Assembly: GCF_001563265.1 (NCBI RefSeq)
Contig: NZ_CP005084.1
Span: forward strand, 380,001 to 444,000
Length of the DNA stretch: 64,000 nt
Reading direction: 5' to 3'
Source of the DNA: Sphingobium sp. TKS
GTDB taxonomy: Bacteria > Pseudomonadota > Alphaproteobacteria > Sphingomonadales > Sphingomonadaceae
Below are positions 9,275 to 17,697 of this stretch, one piece after another (position 1 is the first letter of the stretch; each line of letters starts with the position of its first letter). The position numbers were made by a program, and so were the translations under genes. The notes under the pieces were generated by a model. The model did no database searches. It was not told where the DNA came from and was given only the letters and a program-made list of their open reading frames with translations.

Positions 9275-9662
9275 GGCGGGACCTCCTGCCGACTTCTTAT
9301 TCTCTATCAATATGATTGACAATATGCCGCGGGCATTTTGCGAACTGTCGTTGCCCGCTTGGGACGAACCGAATTTTCCGCCGTCCCGCCGCTTGAATGC
9401 GCGGTAACGGCTGGTTCATGTTTTTGGCGGATGAATCACGGGAAACGAAGTGATACATTGGACTCGCGGAATCCGGATACTTCCCCGCTTTTCGCTCGGC
9501 TGAACGCAGGAACGGGAACGTCTCCAAACTCTTCCCCTCCTTCGTTCAGCCGGTTCCTCTCCCATCCTTCATTCCGGCCCAATGCGTGGAATGTTAAGGA
9601 TAAAGCATCAAGCTTTCTTTAATTCAGCGGTGATAGACGAACGGCAACAGAAGGGGCCGAAG
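9275..9662. other. 388-bp intergenic region between divergent genes
   Basis: This gap separates the minus-strand serine hydrolase from the plus-strand pilin-like gene. I see no convincing protein frame. An AT-rich stretch near 9295-9320 (minus-strand TTGTCA followed about 17 bases later by TAAGAA) could be the hydrolase promoter. Another AT-rich stretch near 9596-9625 lies at promoter distance from the gene at 9663. Both are weak guesses. Confidence 0.35.
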
Positions 9663-10085
9663 ATGACATTCGTTCGACTATGTGCTGCATCCAACATCCT
9701 TTCATCGGCCGCGCTGCTGGTGAGCCCGGCCATGGCTTCCGAAACCGCCAAGGGCTCCTTTGCCGTCAGGGCCGTGGTTCCGGCCTATTGCGAAATCGAC
9801 AGCGATCCCGTGCAACTGAGCGAAGGATCGGGTTTCCAATCCGGAAGCGTGATGGAGCTTTGCAACAGCGCGGACGGATTTCAGGTCGTCGCCTCCTATC
9901 GCGAGCTTGCGCCCAGCGAGCAGGTGCGGTTCAGCTATGCCGGCTATTCGCGTCAGCTCAATGCGTCGGGCTGGACGCCGGTGGCCAATCGCGTCGGCGC
10001 CAAATTCGGCATGCGGCCCATTGGCGTGCAATATAGCGCGCTTCAGGCGCCGCTGGCGATCAACCTCACCATCACTTATTTCTGA
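9663..10085 (+). CDS. Exported pilin-like subunit, convergent with pilus operon
   Basis: A 140-residue exported protein. ATG at 9663 follows AAGGGG and begins a signal peptide (MTFVRLCAASNIL...SPAMA). The mature part is a small all-beta domain with two cysteines (YCEID and ELCNS) spaced like the disulphide of SCPU/fimbrial subunits. It contains a repeated-strand core (GFQVVASYREL) and ends in INLTITYF, close to the terminal donor or last-strand style of pilins. It faces the tip-like gene of the chaperone-usher cluster, 18 bp away and on the opposite strand. Its separate promoter would allow different timing. I read it as an accessory or minor pilus subunit. A free secreted beta-sandwich is the alternative. 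Confidence 0.6.
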   Translation: MTFVRLCAASNILSSAALLVSPAMASETAKGSFAVRAVVPAYCEIDSDPVQLSEGSGFQSGSVMELCNSADGFQVVASYRELAPSEQVRFSYAGYSRQLNASGWTPVANRVGAKFGMRPIGVQYSALQAPLAINLTITYF

Positions 10086-10103
10086 CCCCATACAAGGCCA
10101 GGA

Positions 10104-10982
10104 TCAGATCGGCGTGACGGCCACCGTCACCCGATCGGTATATTTGCCCGCATGCCAGGTCGGATCGGGATCGACGGTGATGGAAATGCCGTGGACGTCG
10201 CCCAGCGATCCGGTGTGTTCACCGACGTTGATCTGATCGCCCGTCGCCATGTTGAAGGCGCGGCCATCCACGAACAGCCGGTAAGGAATGACGTCCGGAC
10301 CGTCGATGCGGCGGAGCATGCCGCCATATTGGGACGTAAAGCGTAGCTGATAGCCCGATGTGCTGAGCACGCGCACCGCGAAGGGTTGCGACACTGTCCG
10401 CATGGTGGTGGACAGCTCGCCCAGGTCGATCCGGGCAGCTCCCCCTTCCCCACCGACGCCAGCGAAGCGGATGCGGGCGGTCGCCGGAATTTCCAGCTTC
10501 AGGCGGAGTTGCACCTCGTCCAATGGGGCGTTGCTGCTGTCTTCGGACAGGGCGAAGACCAGTTGCTGGCGATAATCGCCGCTCCGCATCCCCCAGTTCA
10601 CCGGCACGTTGACGGTATAGCCGACCGACGTCCGCCCATGCGGTTGCAGGATGACCACGCCGCCGCCGCTCGATACATCCGCTGGAGAAGCGGAGGTCAC
10701 GGAAATATTCCCGCCGGGGCCGTTCAGCATATAATTGGGGAAGGAGGCGTCGGACGCGCCCAGATCCCGCGTCACGCGCAGCCGTAGGCGGCATTCGCTG
10801 TCGCCGTCATTGCGCACCATGATCCGGAAGGGCTCGGTCAACTGCCGCTGGTCCATGCTGTCCCCGGCGGCAAGGCGCACCTCGCGGGGGCCGTCGACGA
10901 AGGAGGGCCGGCATTCCGCCAGTGCATGGCCCGGCACGATGAGCGACGCGAAACCCAGGTAGCGGCAAAATCGGCGCATCAT
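10104..10982 (-). CDS. Pilus tip or minor subunit (chaperone-usher type)
   Basis: A 292-residue exported protein with signal peptide MMRRFCRYLGFASLIVPGHALA. ATG 10982 (or 10979) follows AGGAG; a GTG six bases upstream overlaps the usher stop but sits on the ribosome site. The mature protein appears to be two beta domains. The first (to about residue 165) has a cysteine pair (AECRP, SECRLRL); the second ends in GKYTDRVTVAVTPI, a typical C-terminal pilin strand. Two-domain subunits encoded last in such operons are usually tip adhesins, with an N-terminal binding domain and a C-terminal pilin domain that joins the fibre. It immediately follows the usher gene. Receptor unknown. Confidence 0.72.
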   Translation of the reverse strand: MMRRFCRYLGFASLIVPGHALAECRPSFVDGPREVRLAAGDSMDQRQLTEPFRIMVRNDGDSECRLRLRVTRDLGASDASFPNYMLNGPGGNISVTSASPADVSSGGGVVILQPHGRTSVGYTVNVPVNWGMRSGDYRQQLVFALSEDSSNAPLDEVQLRLKLEIPATARIRFAGVGGEGGAARIDLGELSTTMRTVSQPFAVRVLSTSGYQLRFTSQYGGMLRRIDGPDVIPYRLFVDGRAFNMATGDQINVGEHTGSLGDVHGISITVDPDPTWHAGKYTDRVTVAVTPI

Positions 10983-10984
10983 AG

Positions 10985-13465
10985 TCACTCCTGTGTCCCG
11001 GTGGCCGGGCGGGCGGTCACATCGCCCAGTTGTAGCAAGGATTTCGTATCGGCGGGCACGTGAATCATGAACTGCATATCCGGGTTGCGCAGCTCCACCC
11101 GATAGCTCTTGCCGGGACGAAGCCCCTGCGTCGCGAAACGGCCCGCGGAGTTGGTGAAGAAGGGTTGCGACACGAAGACTGGATCGTCCACCGCCGAAAT
11201 GGTGCCGCCCAGCAGGCTGACCTTCTCGCCCTCATAATAGAGGAAGCCATAGGCGCTGATGTTCGCATCGCTGCCGACGACGAGTTTATAGCCGCTCTTA
11301 TAGGGCGGATTGACGGTATGCACGCCCGTGCCGATGTCGTAGCCGTCCGTCCCGTTCTTCAGATCATATTGGATGCTCTGTCGGTTATAGCTATTGAGCC
11401 GCCCGTCCAGCGCCGGACCCCAGATGCCGCTTTGCGCCTCCACCTTGCCGTCGTCCACCGACTGTCCCACCACGACCTGCTTGTCCTTGAGCGCCTCATG
11501 GGCTTTGGCAACAAGGAAGCTGTCGGAAATCGGCCGGCCGATGGCGACGCTGTTCCCCGCCACGGCGATCGACGTGCCGATCTGCAGGCGGCTGTCCTGT
11601 CGGTCGTCGATCCGCGAGAAACCATTGCCCGAAGAGATGGTGGTGAAGCGCGAATAAAAGCGGTTGCCGATATAGGTGGCCGATCCGTCGATCGAGGCCA
11701 TGCCGTCGGAATTGCGCGCGGCGATGTCGTAACCGAAGGAGCCGACCCTATCGTCATAGCTGCGCGTCAGGGTGAGGCGGGCATCGTCGCGGCGGCTGTT
11801 ATAGCCTGCCTCCGCGCGGGTCTTCTGGCCGAAGGGCACGACCAGCGCGATGCGCGCGCCGAAGCTGCGCCCGAACACGTCCTTGCCATATTCCCCCCCC
11901 CCGGTGAGGCGGAAGCGTGATGCCCGGTGCATGACATCGACGAAGGCGAGCCTGGTCCCCCTCAGCCCCTCCCGCTCGAACCAGTTGCCGCCGACGACCA
12001 GACTGGTGCGATCGCTCAATTGCTGGCCGTAATTGGCAGTCAGCGTGAAGGTCCGGAAACGGCCGAAACCGATGGCGTCGGACAGGGTCGAGAAATTCCG
12101 GCTGCGATAATCGGCGCTGACCGACAATTGCTTGCCCTGAATGCCGTAGCCGAATTGCAGCGAATAGGCGCCGCGCAGCGAATAGCCGGTTCCTCGTCCG
12201 GTGCTGATCGCGCTGGAAAATTCGAACCGTCCGGGAATGGAGCGCGGCGTGGAAATGACCTCTATGGCGCCCAGTTGCACATCGTTGCCCGCCTGCACCG
12301 CGCCGCCGAGCAGCAGCCGGTTACTGATACCGCGGCGATAATAGGCCGACAATGCGGGAGAGTGGCCGTAGATCGGCTGGGCCCGGAAGTCGGTCGGCAC
12401 GAAGCCCACCGCCGCGCCATATTCGCTTTCCCCGGCGATCAGGTCGGACGGGTTGAAATAGGAATCGAAGGAGGTGATCTGCCGCCGCCCGCTGACATCG
12501 GTGACGTAGAGCTGAGCGTTGCGGCCGCCATATTGGGCTTGAAGCCGGGACAGGTCGTACGTGCCCGAATTGAGCTGGAACCGCTCCACCTGCTGGCCGT
12601 CGACGATCACGTCGACCGTGGAATCGCGGTCGAGCAGAACCTGCTGCCCGCCAAGCTGAAGGAGCGGCGTGCTGCCGGTGAAGGTCCGCCTGCCCTTTTC
12701 GACGGCAATGCCGCCAAGCAGCGTTCCGGAGGTGATTGACAGGCCATTGAGCTGAAGGTCGCCCGCGCTCCAGCGGCGCTGCTTTTCATATTCGTCATAG
12801 ACCAGCCGCGCCTGACGCCGGTAGAAGCCGCCACCGCCGGTCAGCGCCTGATCATAGCCGCCGTCGAATTCCAACACGACACCGCGATAGCGCATCGCCC
12901 CCTGCAGGATGAGGGCAGGCTTTTCGAAGTCGCGGAAATCGCTGACCCGCATGTCCCCGATCATGTTCAGATAGGCGCTGAATTTCTCCGGTTCGAGTGT
13001 GGTCGCGGGCAAGGAAAAGCGCACGGCTTCCCCCAATGCCTGGGCGGCGACCATGGTCCCGTCAATACGGTCGACGCGGACCTGCAATTCGGAAGAATCG
13101 TAGATGAGGGTGACGCCCGCCTTCTCCACATCGGCAACCGAAACCGAAGGCGTGGCGGGCAGGACCGCCGCGAATTTGGTCCGCCCACTCTCCGACAGCA
13201 GGGGCGCGACATGCTCCAGCAGAGACTGGCGATCGAAGAGGATCGTCCCGTCCACATAGACCGTCGCGGCGACATCGCCATAGACATTGCCCTGCCGCAA
13301 AAGGGGCAGGGTCATCTGCAGCCCCTTGTCGCCGGGGCGAGCCGCGGGTCCGGGCGCGGCCGGAGGCTGCGCGCCGGCTGTCCCCTGCCCGGCCACCTGG
13401 GCCAGCGCGACCGTCGACGACGCGGCCAGTGCGCCTGTGGCGACGCTGAAGAGTAAATGTCTCAC
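10985..13465 (-). CDS. Outer-membrane usher of a chaperone-usher pilus
   Basis: An 826-residue usher. GTG at 13465 gives a clean signal peptide (MRHLLFSVATGALAASSTVALA); an ATG at 13483 would add only six residues. The sequence shows a long barrel of alternating strands, a plug-like region near TSGTLLGGIAVEKGRR and VDVIVDGQQVERFQLNSGTYDL, and C-terminal carboxypeptidase-like domains (GRFATQGLRPGKSYRVEL). The VFVDG/PF-like phrase and the ...SGTYDL strand are typical of FimD/CooC-class ushers. It threads chaperone-bound subunits into a fibre through the outer membrane. It lies between the chaperone gene (gap about 28 bp) and the tip gene (start overlaps). The class is probably alpha/CS1-like or archaic; I cannot decide from motifs alone. 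Confidence 0.85.
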   Translation of the reverse strand: MRHLLFSVATGALAASSTVALAQVAGQGTAGAQPPAAPGPAARPGDKGLQMTLPLLRQGNVYGDVAATVYVDGTILFDRQSLLEHVAPLLSESGRTKFAAVLPATPSVSVADVEKAGVTLIYDSSELQVRVDRIDGTMVAAQALGEAVRFSLPATTLEPEKFSAYLNMIGDMRVSDFRDFEKPALILQGAMRYRGVVLEFDGGYDQALTGGGGFYRRQARLVYDEYEKQRRWSAGDLQLNGLSITSGTLLGGIAVEKGRRTFTGSTPLLQLGGQQVLLDRDSTVDVIVDGQQVERFQLNSGTYDLSRLQAQYGGRNAQLYVTDVSGRRQITSFDSYFNPSDLIAGESEYGAAVGFVPTDFRAQPIYGHSPALSAYYRRGISNRLLLGGAVQAGNDVQLGAIEVISTPRSIPGRFEFSSAISTGRGTGYSLRGAYSLQFGYGIQGKQLSVSADYRSRNFSTLSDAIGFGRFRTFTLTANYGQQLSDRTSLVVGGNWFEREGLRGTRLAFVDVMHRASRFRLTGGGEYGKDVFGRSFGARIALVVPFGQKTRAEAGYNSRRDDARLTLTRSYDDRVGSFGYDIAARNSDGMASIDGSATYIGNRFYSRFTTISSGNGFSRIDDRQDSRLQIGTSIAVAGNSVAIGRPISDSFLVAKAHEALKDKQVVVGQSVDDGKVEAQSGIWGPALDGRLNSYNRQSIQYDLKNGTDGYDIGTGVHTVNPPYKSGYKLVVGSDANISAYGFLYYEGEKVSLLGGTISAVDDPVFVSQPFFTNSAGRFATQGLRPGKSYRVELRNPDMQFMIHVPADTKSLLQLGDVTARPATGTQE

Positions 13466-13493
13466 CCTGCCCCCCTCGGGCATGTTCAAAGGA

Positions 13494-14285
13494 TCAGCGC
13501 TTCAGCGTCACCGTCGCTCCGGCCGCCATTTTTTCCGGAGTCGGGATGAAAAAGATGCGGGCCTGACCGGGCGCGACGATTCCCATCCCGATCATTTCGC
13601 TCATCTGAGCGGCATTATATTCCGCGCTATAGGGCTTGCCAGTGCTGTCCGTGCCGCTGACGGCCCAGCCGGACCGACCTGCCGGGAAATAGCGATTGCC
13701 CTTGTTCTCGATGCGCACTTCCAGACCATTTTCGGTCCGGGTCTTGCGGACATCCTTGTCCTGCGGCGCCTTTTCATCCGGACCGAGCTCGACCTCGCGG
13801 GAAACCGGCGCGATCTGGGCCACCACCGGATCGGGCGCCGTCCCGTCGGGCACGACGTTGACGAGGACGTTGAAGCGCATCACGACCTGAATGCGCGACT
13901 GTTCGGCCGGAAGCTGGACGGGAATCTGGCTGACCGCCGCATAATAGACTTCCGATTTCGTCAGCGGACCGTCCGGCAGATATTGGATGCGGAAGACCTG
14001 CTTGCCATTGGGCGCGATCAGCGTCTGGGGCGGGAAGACCATGAAACGGTCGTCCGCGGGCTCCAGCGTCAGTTCGCCGCGCTCCCCGATGACCCCGCGA
14101 TACATGCGCACTTCCATCGGCAACTGGCGGTCTTCATTGTTGGCGACCTCGATCCGCGCCGTGGAACGTGTACCCTGAGGCTCCAGATCCACCGACATCG
14201 GCGTGACCCGCGCAGCCTGCGCGCCGGTCGCCATGCCTGTCAACAGAAGCAGCGGCAGAACGAATTTCACCCATTTGAGGAACAT
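13494..14285 (-). CDS. Periplasmic pilus chaperone
   Basis: A 263-residue exported protein. ATG 14285 follows GAGGGGGAAGAGGAC, and the leader ends in GMATGAQA. The mature N-terminus ARVTPMSVDLEPQGTRSTA and later FRIQYLPDG fit the first immunoglobulin domain of PapD-like chaperones, where the equivalent strand carries basic anchoring residues. The second half (VRIENKGNRYFPAGRSGW, ARIFFIPTP) is the second beta domain. It donates a strand to folding pilins and delivers them to the usher encoded next. Length is slightly above the usual 220-250 residues. Confidence 0.85.
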   Translation of the reverse strand: MFLKWVKFVLPLLLLTGMATGAQAARVTPMSVDLEPQGTRSTARIEVANNEDRQLPMEVRMYRGVIGERGELTLEPADDRFMVFPPQTLIAPNGKQVFRIQYLPDGPLTKSEVYYAAVSQIPVQLPAEQSRIQVVMRFNVLVNVVPDGTAPDPVVAQIAPVSREVELGPDEKAPQDKDVRKTRTENGLEVRIENKGNRYFPAGRSGWAVSGTDSTGKPYSAEYNAAQMSEMIGMGIVAPGQARIFFIPTPEKMAAGATVTLKR

Positions 14286-14369
14286 CGTCCTCTTCCCCCT
14301 CGATCATGAACGGCGGAAATCGGGGAAGCCATGAAAGGGCTCCCCCGATTTCCTGTGCAGATACTGCGA

Positions 14370-14942
14370 TCAGCTCGCGGTGACGGTGATGGTCACGGTG
14401 TCGCTGTAGGTGCCGGCCACTGGACGGGCATCCAGGTTGTTCAGCGGATCGACCAGCGCGTCGAACTTGACCTGGCGGTGCAGCGCGCCGCGCGAGGCGC
14501 CGTTGTTGAGCTGGATAAGACCCAGCAGCGCCGAACGACGGAAACCGGGCTGCTGCAGCAGACCGCCATTGCGATAATTGTCGGCGGCGAGCGAGTAGTT
14601 GATCGTGTTCTTGAAGCCTGCATCCGCGCCGGTCAGCGGGGTGCTGGTGGTCAGACGACCGGCATTGGCCGACGAGATGGTCATGCTGTTGGTGTCGTTG
14701 CACGACACGTAGAAGGGGCTGGTTGAGCTGAGCGCGCTATCGTTGATGAACAACGCGGTGCTGCCGGCATTGGTGTTGACGTTGACCGTGCCGAGCTGAA
14801 TGTCGGTGATGTTTTCCATCGTGCAGGTCTTGGCGACCGACGCGTTGATGTCGAACGTGTCGCTGTCGGTGCTGGCCGCGAAAGCAGGGGTGCCAGCCAT
14901 CAGGACTGCTGCGGCCGTGGCGGCCATAAGGAGCTTCTTCAT
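14370..14942 (-). CDS. Pilin subunit
   Basis: A 190-residue exported subunit. ATG 14942 follows AAGGAAATCC and starts a signal peptide MKKLLMAATAAAVLMAGTPAFA. Two cysteines (KTCTME and VSCNDT) form the expected disulphide spacing of fimbrial subunits. The C-terminus GTYSDTVTITVTAS is the conserved last strand. The segment SRGALHRQVKFDALVDP closely resembles the equivalent part of the neighbouring pilin, so the two probably arose by duplication. It follows the first pilin gene by 85 bp and precedes the chaperone gene by 84 bp, gaps wide enough for mRNA-processing or attenuation hairpins. Confidence 0.82.
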   Translation of the reverse strand: MKKLLMAATAAAVLMAGTPAFAASTDSDTFDINASVAKTCTMENITDIQLGTVNVNTNAGSTALFINDSALSSTSPFYVSCNDTNSMTISSANAGRLTTSTPLTGADAGFKNTINYSLAADNYRNGGLLQQPGFRRSALLGLIQLNNGASRGALHRQVKFDALVDPLNNLDARPVAGTYSDTVTITVTAS

Positions 14943-15027
14943 AAGGATTTCCTTGAATCTTGAAATGGGTTGCGCGTCAGAGCGACGACCTGATCAGGGG
15001 CTTCAATGCCCTGATCCAAGCCGTGCC

Positions 15028-15573
15028 TTAGAGCGCGGTCTGGACGGTGACGGTCACGGTGCCCGTATAGTTGCCGGCCAGCGGACGCAGCGTGTTTTCG
15101 GACGACAGCACCTTCGCGGCCAAACGCACCTGGCGGTGGACGGGACCACGGCTGGTCTGGTTCTGAGCGCCGTTCGCGCTGGAGTAGCTGGGCTGCGAGC
15201 CGCTCGTGAAATAGTTCAGAGCCTCGACGCGATAGTTCAGCTTGTCCGTGAAGCCGGCATCGTCGACGCCCGCCTGGAAGGCGCGCGAACCCTGAAGCGT
15301 GGCGGGACCGGAAAGGGTCATCTGGTTCTGCTTGTTGCAGCTAACCCAGAACTGGTTGGTGTTCAGCGTCGCATCGCTGCTGAGCAACAGGGCGCCATTG
15401 CCCGCCGTCGTGGAAATGTTCAGCGCGCCGAGGTTCACGTCACTGACGTTCTGCATCGTGCAGGTTTCGGGGATCTGAGCATTGATCTGAAACTGGTCGG
15501 TGGCCGAATTGGCCGCAAAGGCCGGACTCGCGACAAGCATTGCTGCCGCGGAGGCAAGGATCATCTTCTTCAT
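15028..15573 (-). CDS. Pilin subunit, first gene of pilus operon
   Basis: A 181-residue exported subunit from ATG 15573 (GGGGAAG upstream); an in-frame ATG five codons earlier is less likely because it lengthens the leader's polar part. Signal peptide MKKMILASAAAMLVASPAFA. The cysteine pair (ETCTMQ, VSCNKQ) and last strand GNYTGTVTVTVQTAL match the next gene. It is the first pilin gene after the promoter region and so probably the most abundant, major subunit. It shares the phrase SRGPVHRQVRL with its paralogue's SRGALHRQVKF. Confidence 0.82.
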   Translation of the reverse strand: MKKMILASAAAMLVASPAFAANSATDQFQINAQIPETCTMQNVSDVNLGALNISTTAGNGALLLSSDATLNTNQFWVSCNKQNQMTLSGPATLQGSRAFQAGVDDAGFTDKLNYRVEALNYFTSGSQPSYSSANGAQNQTSRGPVHRQVRLAAKVLSSENTLRPLAGNYTGTVTVTVQTAL

Positions 15574-15990
15574 GGAATACTTCCCCATCTGTTACAAAAA
15601 GCGGCCTGAACCACCCCCGTCTCCAATGGGGCTGCTTCCGGCCGTAACTTCAGGGAGGGCGCGCGACTCTCTTTCCCCACCCCTGGAGCTGAACGAAAGT
15701 ATTAATATATATCTAACGAAAGTTAATACTCAATATTGGGTATCGCTCCGCTTTAATGGTTAACGCAGAACAGCAGCAGCGGGTAAAAATTCATGAAATT
15801 CGCGGGTTTCGGTGCGATCCTGACATATTTCCGGCCGCATCAATTAAAATCGACCTGGTTTGTACAAAATCGGGACATGGCTTCATCAATTTTGTTAAGG
15901 ACAAATTTGTTAATCTATCTATATCGTAAGTTATAGCTGTCGATTCGATAGATATGGATTAAAAATAGAGGCTGCTGCCGGGGGGTATGT
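15574..15990. promoter_or_regulatory. Divergent promoter region, pilus operon and LuxR-type regulator
   Basis: This 417-bp AT-rich gap has no gene. On the minus strand TTGAGT (15728-15733) and TATATT (15704-15709) are 18 bp apart and form a plausible sigma-70 promoter for the pilus operon. A perfect 8-bp inverted repeat, AGTATTAA (15698-15705) and TTAATACT (15723-15730), sits across it. AACGAAAGT occurs twice as a direct repeat (15692-15700 and 15715-15723). Near the regulator start TTTGTTAA is repeated at 15891-15898 and 15906-15913, and ATCTATC/GATAGAT (15913-15919, 15947-15953) form another inverted repeat. These are candidate operators for the regulator at 15991. Confidence 0.55.
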
Positions 15991-16584
15991 GTGGCTGAAG
16001 GCTCCATGGCGAATGGAGAGTCGGTTTTTGCGAACTGGGTCGATGCCGATCCGATTCCGCACGCGATAATCGATCGCTCTTTGCGCCTGCATTGGCAGAT
16101 CAGGGCCGCCATGGCTCTGCTGCAACATTCGCCGGATTTACAGGAACAGAACGACCGCCTCTTCGCCCTCCAGCCGGATAATCAGTCGCGCCTTGAGCTG
16201 TTCGTTGTCCATGCGGGGTCCGGCGCGGCATCCTCGATGGTCATTCTGCCCGTCAGGGAAGATTATCTCATCATTCGCGGAAGGCTGATCGAAACCAGTC
16301 CGGGCAGCGAACAGATCGGCCTTATCTTCTTTTCCGCACAGCATTTCATCGATCGATCGATCATATCCGATGACGTCAAGGACATATACCGGCTTACCAA
16401 TGGCGAGCATAAAATATTGAACGCCATGATGAGCGGCATGAATGCGGAACAGATTTCCAGGAGTCTGGAAATTTCCCTGGAAACGGTCAGAACGCATATC
16501 CGCCGTATCTATTCGAAAATCGGCGTGAGAAGTCGTGAGGCGTTGTTCGCTCAACTACAACCGTTCAAATTCCTAGCATATTGA
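15991..16584 (+). CDS. LuxR-type transcriptional regulator
   Basis: A 197-residue regulator. The C-terminal 60 residues form a LuxR/GerE helix-turn-helix (LTNGEHKILNAMMSGMNAEQ, then SLETVRTHIRRIYSKIGVRS). The N-terminal part has no clear receiver or autoinducer domain; PHAIIDRSLRLHWQIRAAM and the later beta-rich VREDYLIIRGRLIE are reminiscent of a PAS-like sensor fold. GTG 15991 follows GGGGGGT; an ATG at 16006 is the alternative. It is divergent from the pilus operon and shares a 417-bp regulatory region rich in repeats, so it probably controls pilus expression (inference). Confidence 0.82.
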   Translation: MAEGSMANGESVFANWVDADPIPHAIIDRSLRLHWQIRAAMALLQHSPDLQEQNDRLFALQPDNQSRLELFVVHAGSGAASSMVILPVREDYLIIRGRLIETSPGSEQIGLIFFSAQHFIDRSIISDDVKDIYRLTNGEHKILNAMMSGMNAEQISRSLEISLETVRTHIRRIYSKIGVRSREALFAQLQPFKFLAY

Positions 16585-16601
16585 GACGGCTTGCAATCTG
16601 A

Positions 16602-17020
16602 TTGCATCAGATCGAATTTTTTGATGGCAAGCCGCTTGATCCCGAAATCACCCCTGCGCTTACGCAGGCTATCGAACTTTGCGAAGACTTGGGCCATCAT
16701 GTCGACAAGTCGCTCCGGATATCGGTTTACCCTGGAACCTTCTTGTCGATTTCCTCACGACCGATTTCTGTTCCGGCAGGGTCGGATGGATAGGATTTCC
16801 CGGCGAGATCGCTGGGCGGATTCGTGACGAGACGACGCTGGAAAGTCCCAGTCTCGCCGCTTATCGGCATCGCCAAACCATCTCCGCGCCGGAACTTGCA
16901 GGCGCGTTGAGCCTGCGCAATGTCATCGCCCGGCGTTTCACGGCTTATCTGACGAAGTTCGATATTCTGCCCTCTCCCGTCCTGCCCCCTCCCCCGCTTT
17001 CCTTCAGTCACTCTTCGGGA
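16602..17020 (+). pseudogene. Amidase remnant (C-terminal part, frameshifted)
   Basis: No intact gene lies here, but two reading frames carry pieces of one amidase-signature-family protein. From 16602, FDGKPLDPEITPALTQAIEL followed by CEDLGHHVD matches the region after the catalytic core. From about 16705 the next frame continues with NLLVDFLTTDFCSGRVGWI, and further on SLAAYRHRQTISAPEL, ARRFTAYLTKFDILPSPVL matches the final helices of such amidases. The frame changes after HHVD, and the N-terminal half with the Ser-Ser-Lys triad is absent. This is a decayed gene. It sits immediately downstream of the LuxR-type regulator. Confidence 0.65.
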
Positions 17021-17081
17021 TGGAAAGGAACGGCGCGGAATTGGTTCGATCAGTAGCCCCGCAGTCTCAACCGGGCCAAGG

Positions 17082-17240
17082 TATGGATCGATAGCATTGG
17101 GACATCCGATCGGGGCGACAGGCGCCATATTTGTGGGGACTCTTCTGGATGAACTGGAGCGCCGGGATCTCAGATATGGACTGGCGACGATGTGCGCTGC
17201 CGGCGGGATGGCTCCAGCGATAATTATAGAGCGCGTCTAA
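17082..17240 (+). pseudogene. Thiolase remnant (C-terminal tail)
   Basis: The last 52 codons before TAA 17238-17240 read ...GSIALGHPIGATG..., then LDELERRDLRYGLATMCAAG and a short GMAPAIIIERV ending. This is the conserved C-terminus of acetyl-CoA acyltransferases (thiolases), including the catalytic cysteine region MCAAGG and the ALGHPIGATG histidine motif. No start or remaining thiolase sequence is upstream; the amidase remnant lies there instead. It is a truncated fragment left by a deletion or rearrangement. Confidence 0.75.
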
Positions 17241-17289
17241 AAATCTTGCCAGGCGCCTCACTGAACGCGGAAGAGGGCGGCGTCTTCCA

Positions 17290-17697
17290 TCATTCCATGC
17301 TTCTGCCGGGCTTGGCGATGCGCTTGACGTCCGCTTCCGTAACGGGCTGGGGATAGCTGTTGCCGAAATGCGTCCGCACATAGGTGATGACTGCCGCCAC
17401 CTGCGCTGTCGACAGAATCTCGCTCATCGGCGGCATTGCGCCCTTGCCCTTCATCACGATCGTGATCGGATAGGCGGGGTCAGCCAGCTTTTTGTCCTTA
17501 GCCAAGGCCGGAATGGTGCCGCCGCCGCTGCCCATGGCATTGGGCATATGGCAGGCGGCGCAGATTTGCTTGTAGACCTTCTCGCCGTCGACAGCCTTGT
17601 TCTTCGCCTGCACGCCGCCGGGCGTATCGGCATGGCCCGGCGCCGCCAGAAGGGCCAGAAGCGGCGGAATCAGGAACAAGCTGCGCCGCATCGTCAT
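17290..17697 (-). CDS. Periplasmic c-type cytochrome
   Basis: A 135-residue exported monohaem cytochrome c. ATG 17697 overlaps the oxidase stop as ATGA. The leader MTMRRSLFLIPPLLALLAAPGHA is a Sec signal. Haem binds at Cys46-Ala-Ala-Cys49-His50. A likely axial methionine lies in GAMPPMSE (Met88 or Met91), and the C-terminal helix VAAVITYVRTHFG is typical of class I cytochromes. Translationally coupled to the Tat-exported amine oxidase, it is the probable electron acceptor of that enzyme, as a cytochrome c (CycN) is for the nicotine oxidoreductase NicA2. Confidence 0.9.
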   Translation of the reverse strand: MTMRRSLFLIPPLLALLAAPGHADTPGGVQAKNKAVDGEKVYKQICAACHMPNAMGSGGGTIPALAKDKKLADPAYPITIVMKGKGAMPPMSEILSTAQVAAVITYVRTHFGNSYPQPVTEADVKRIAKPGRSME

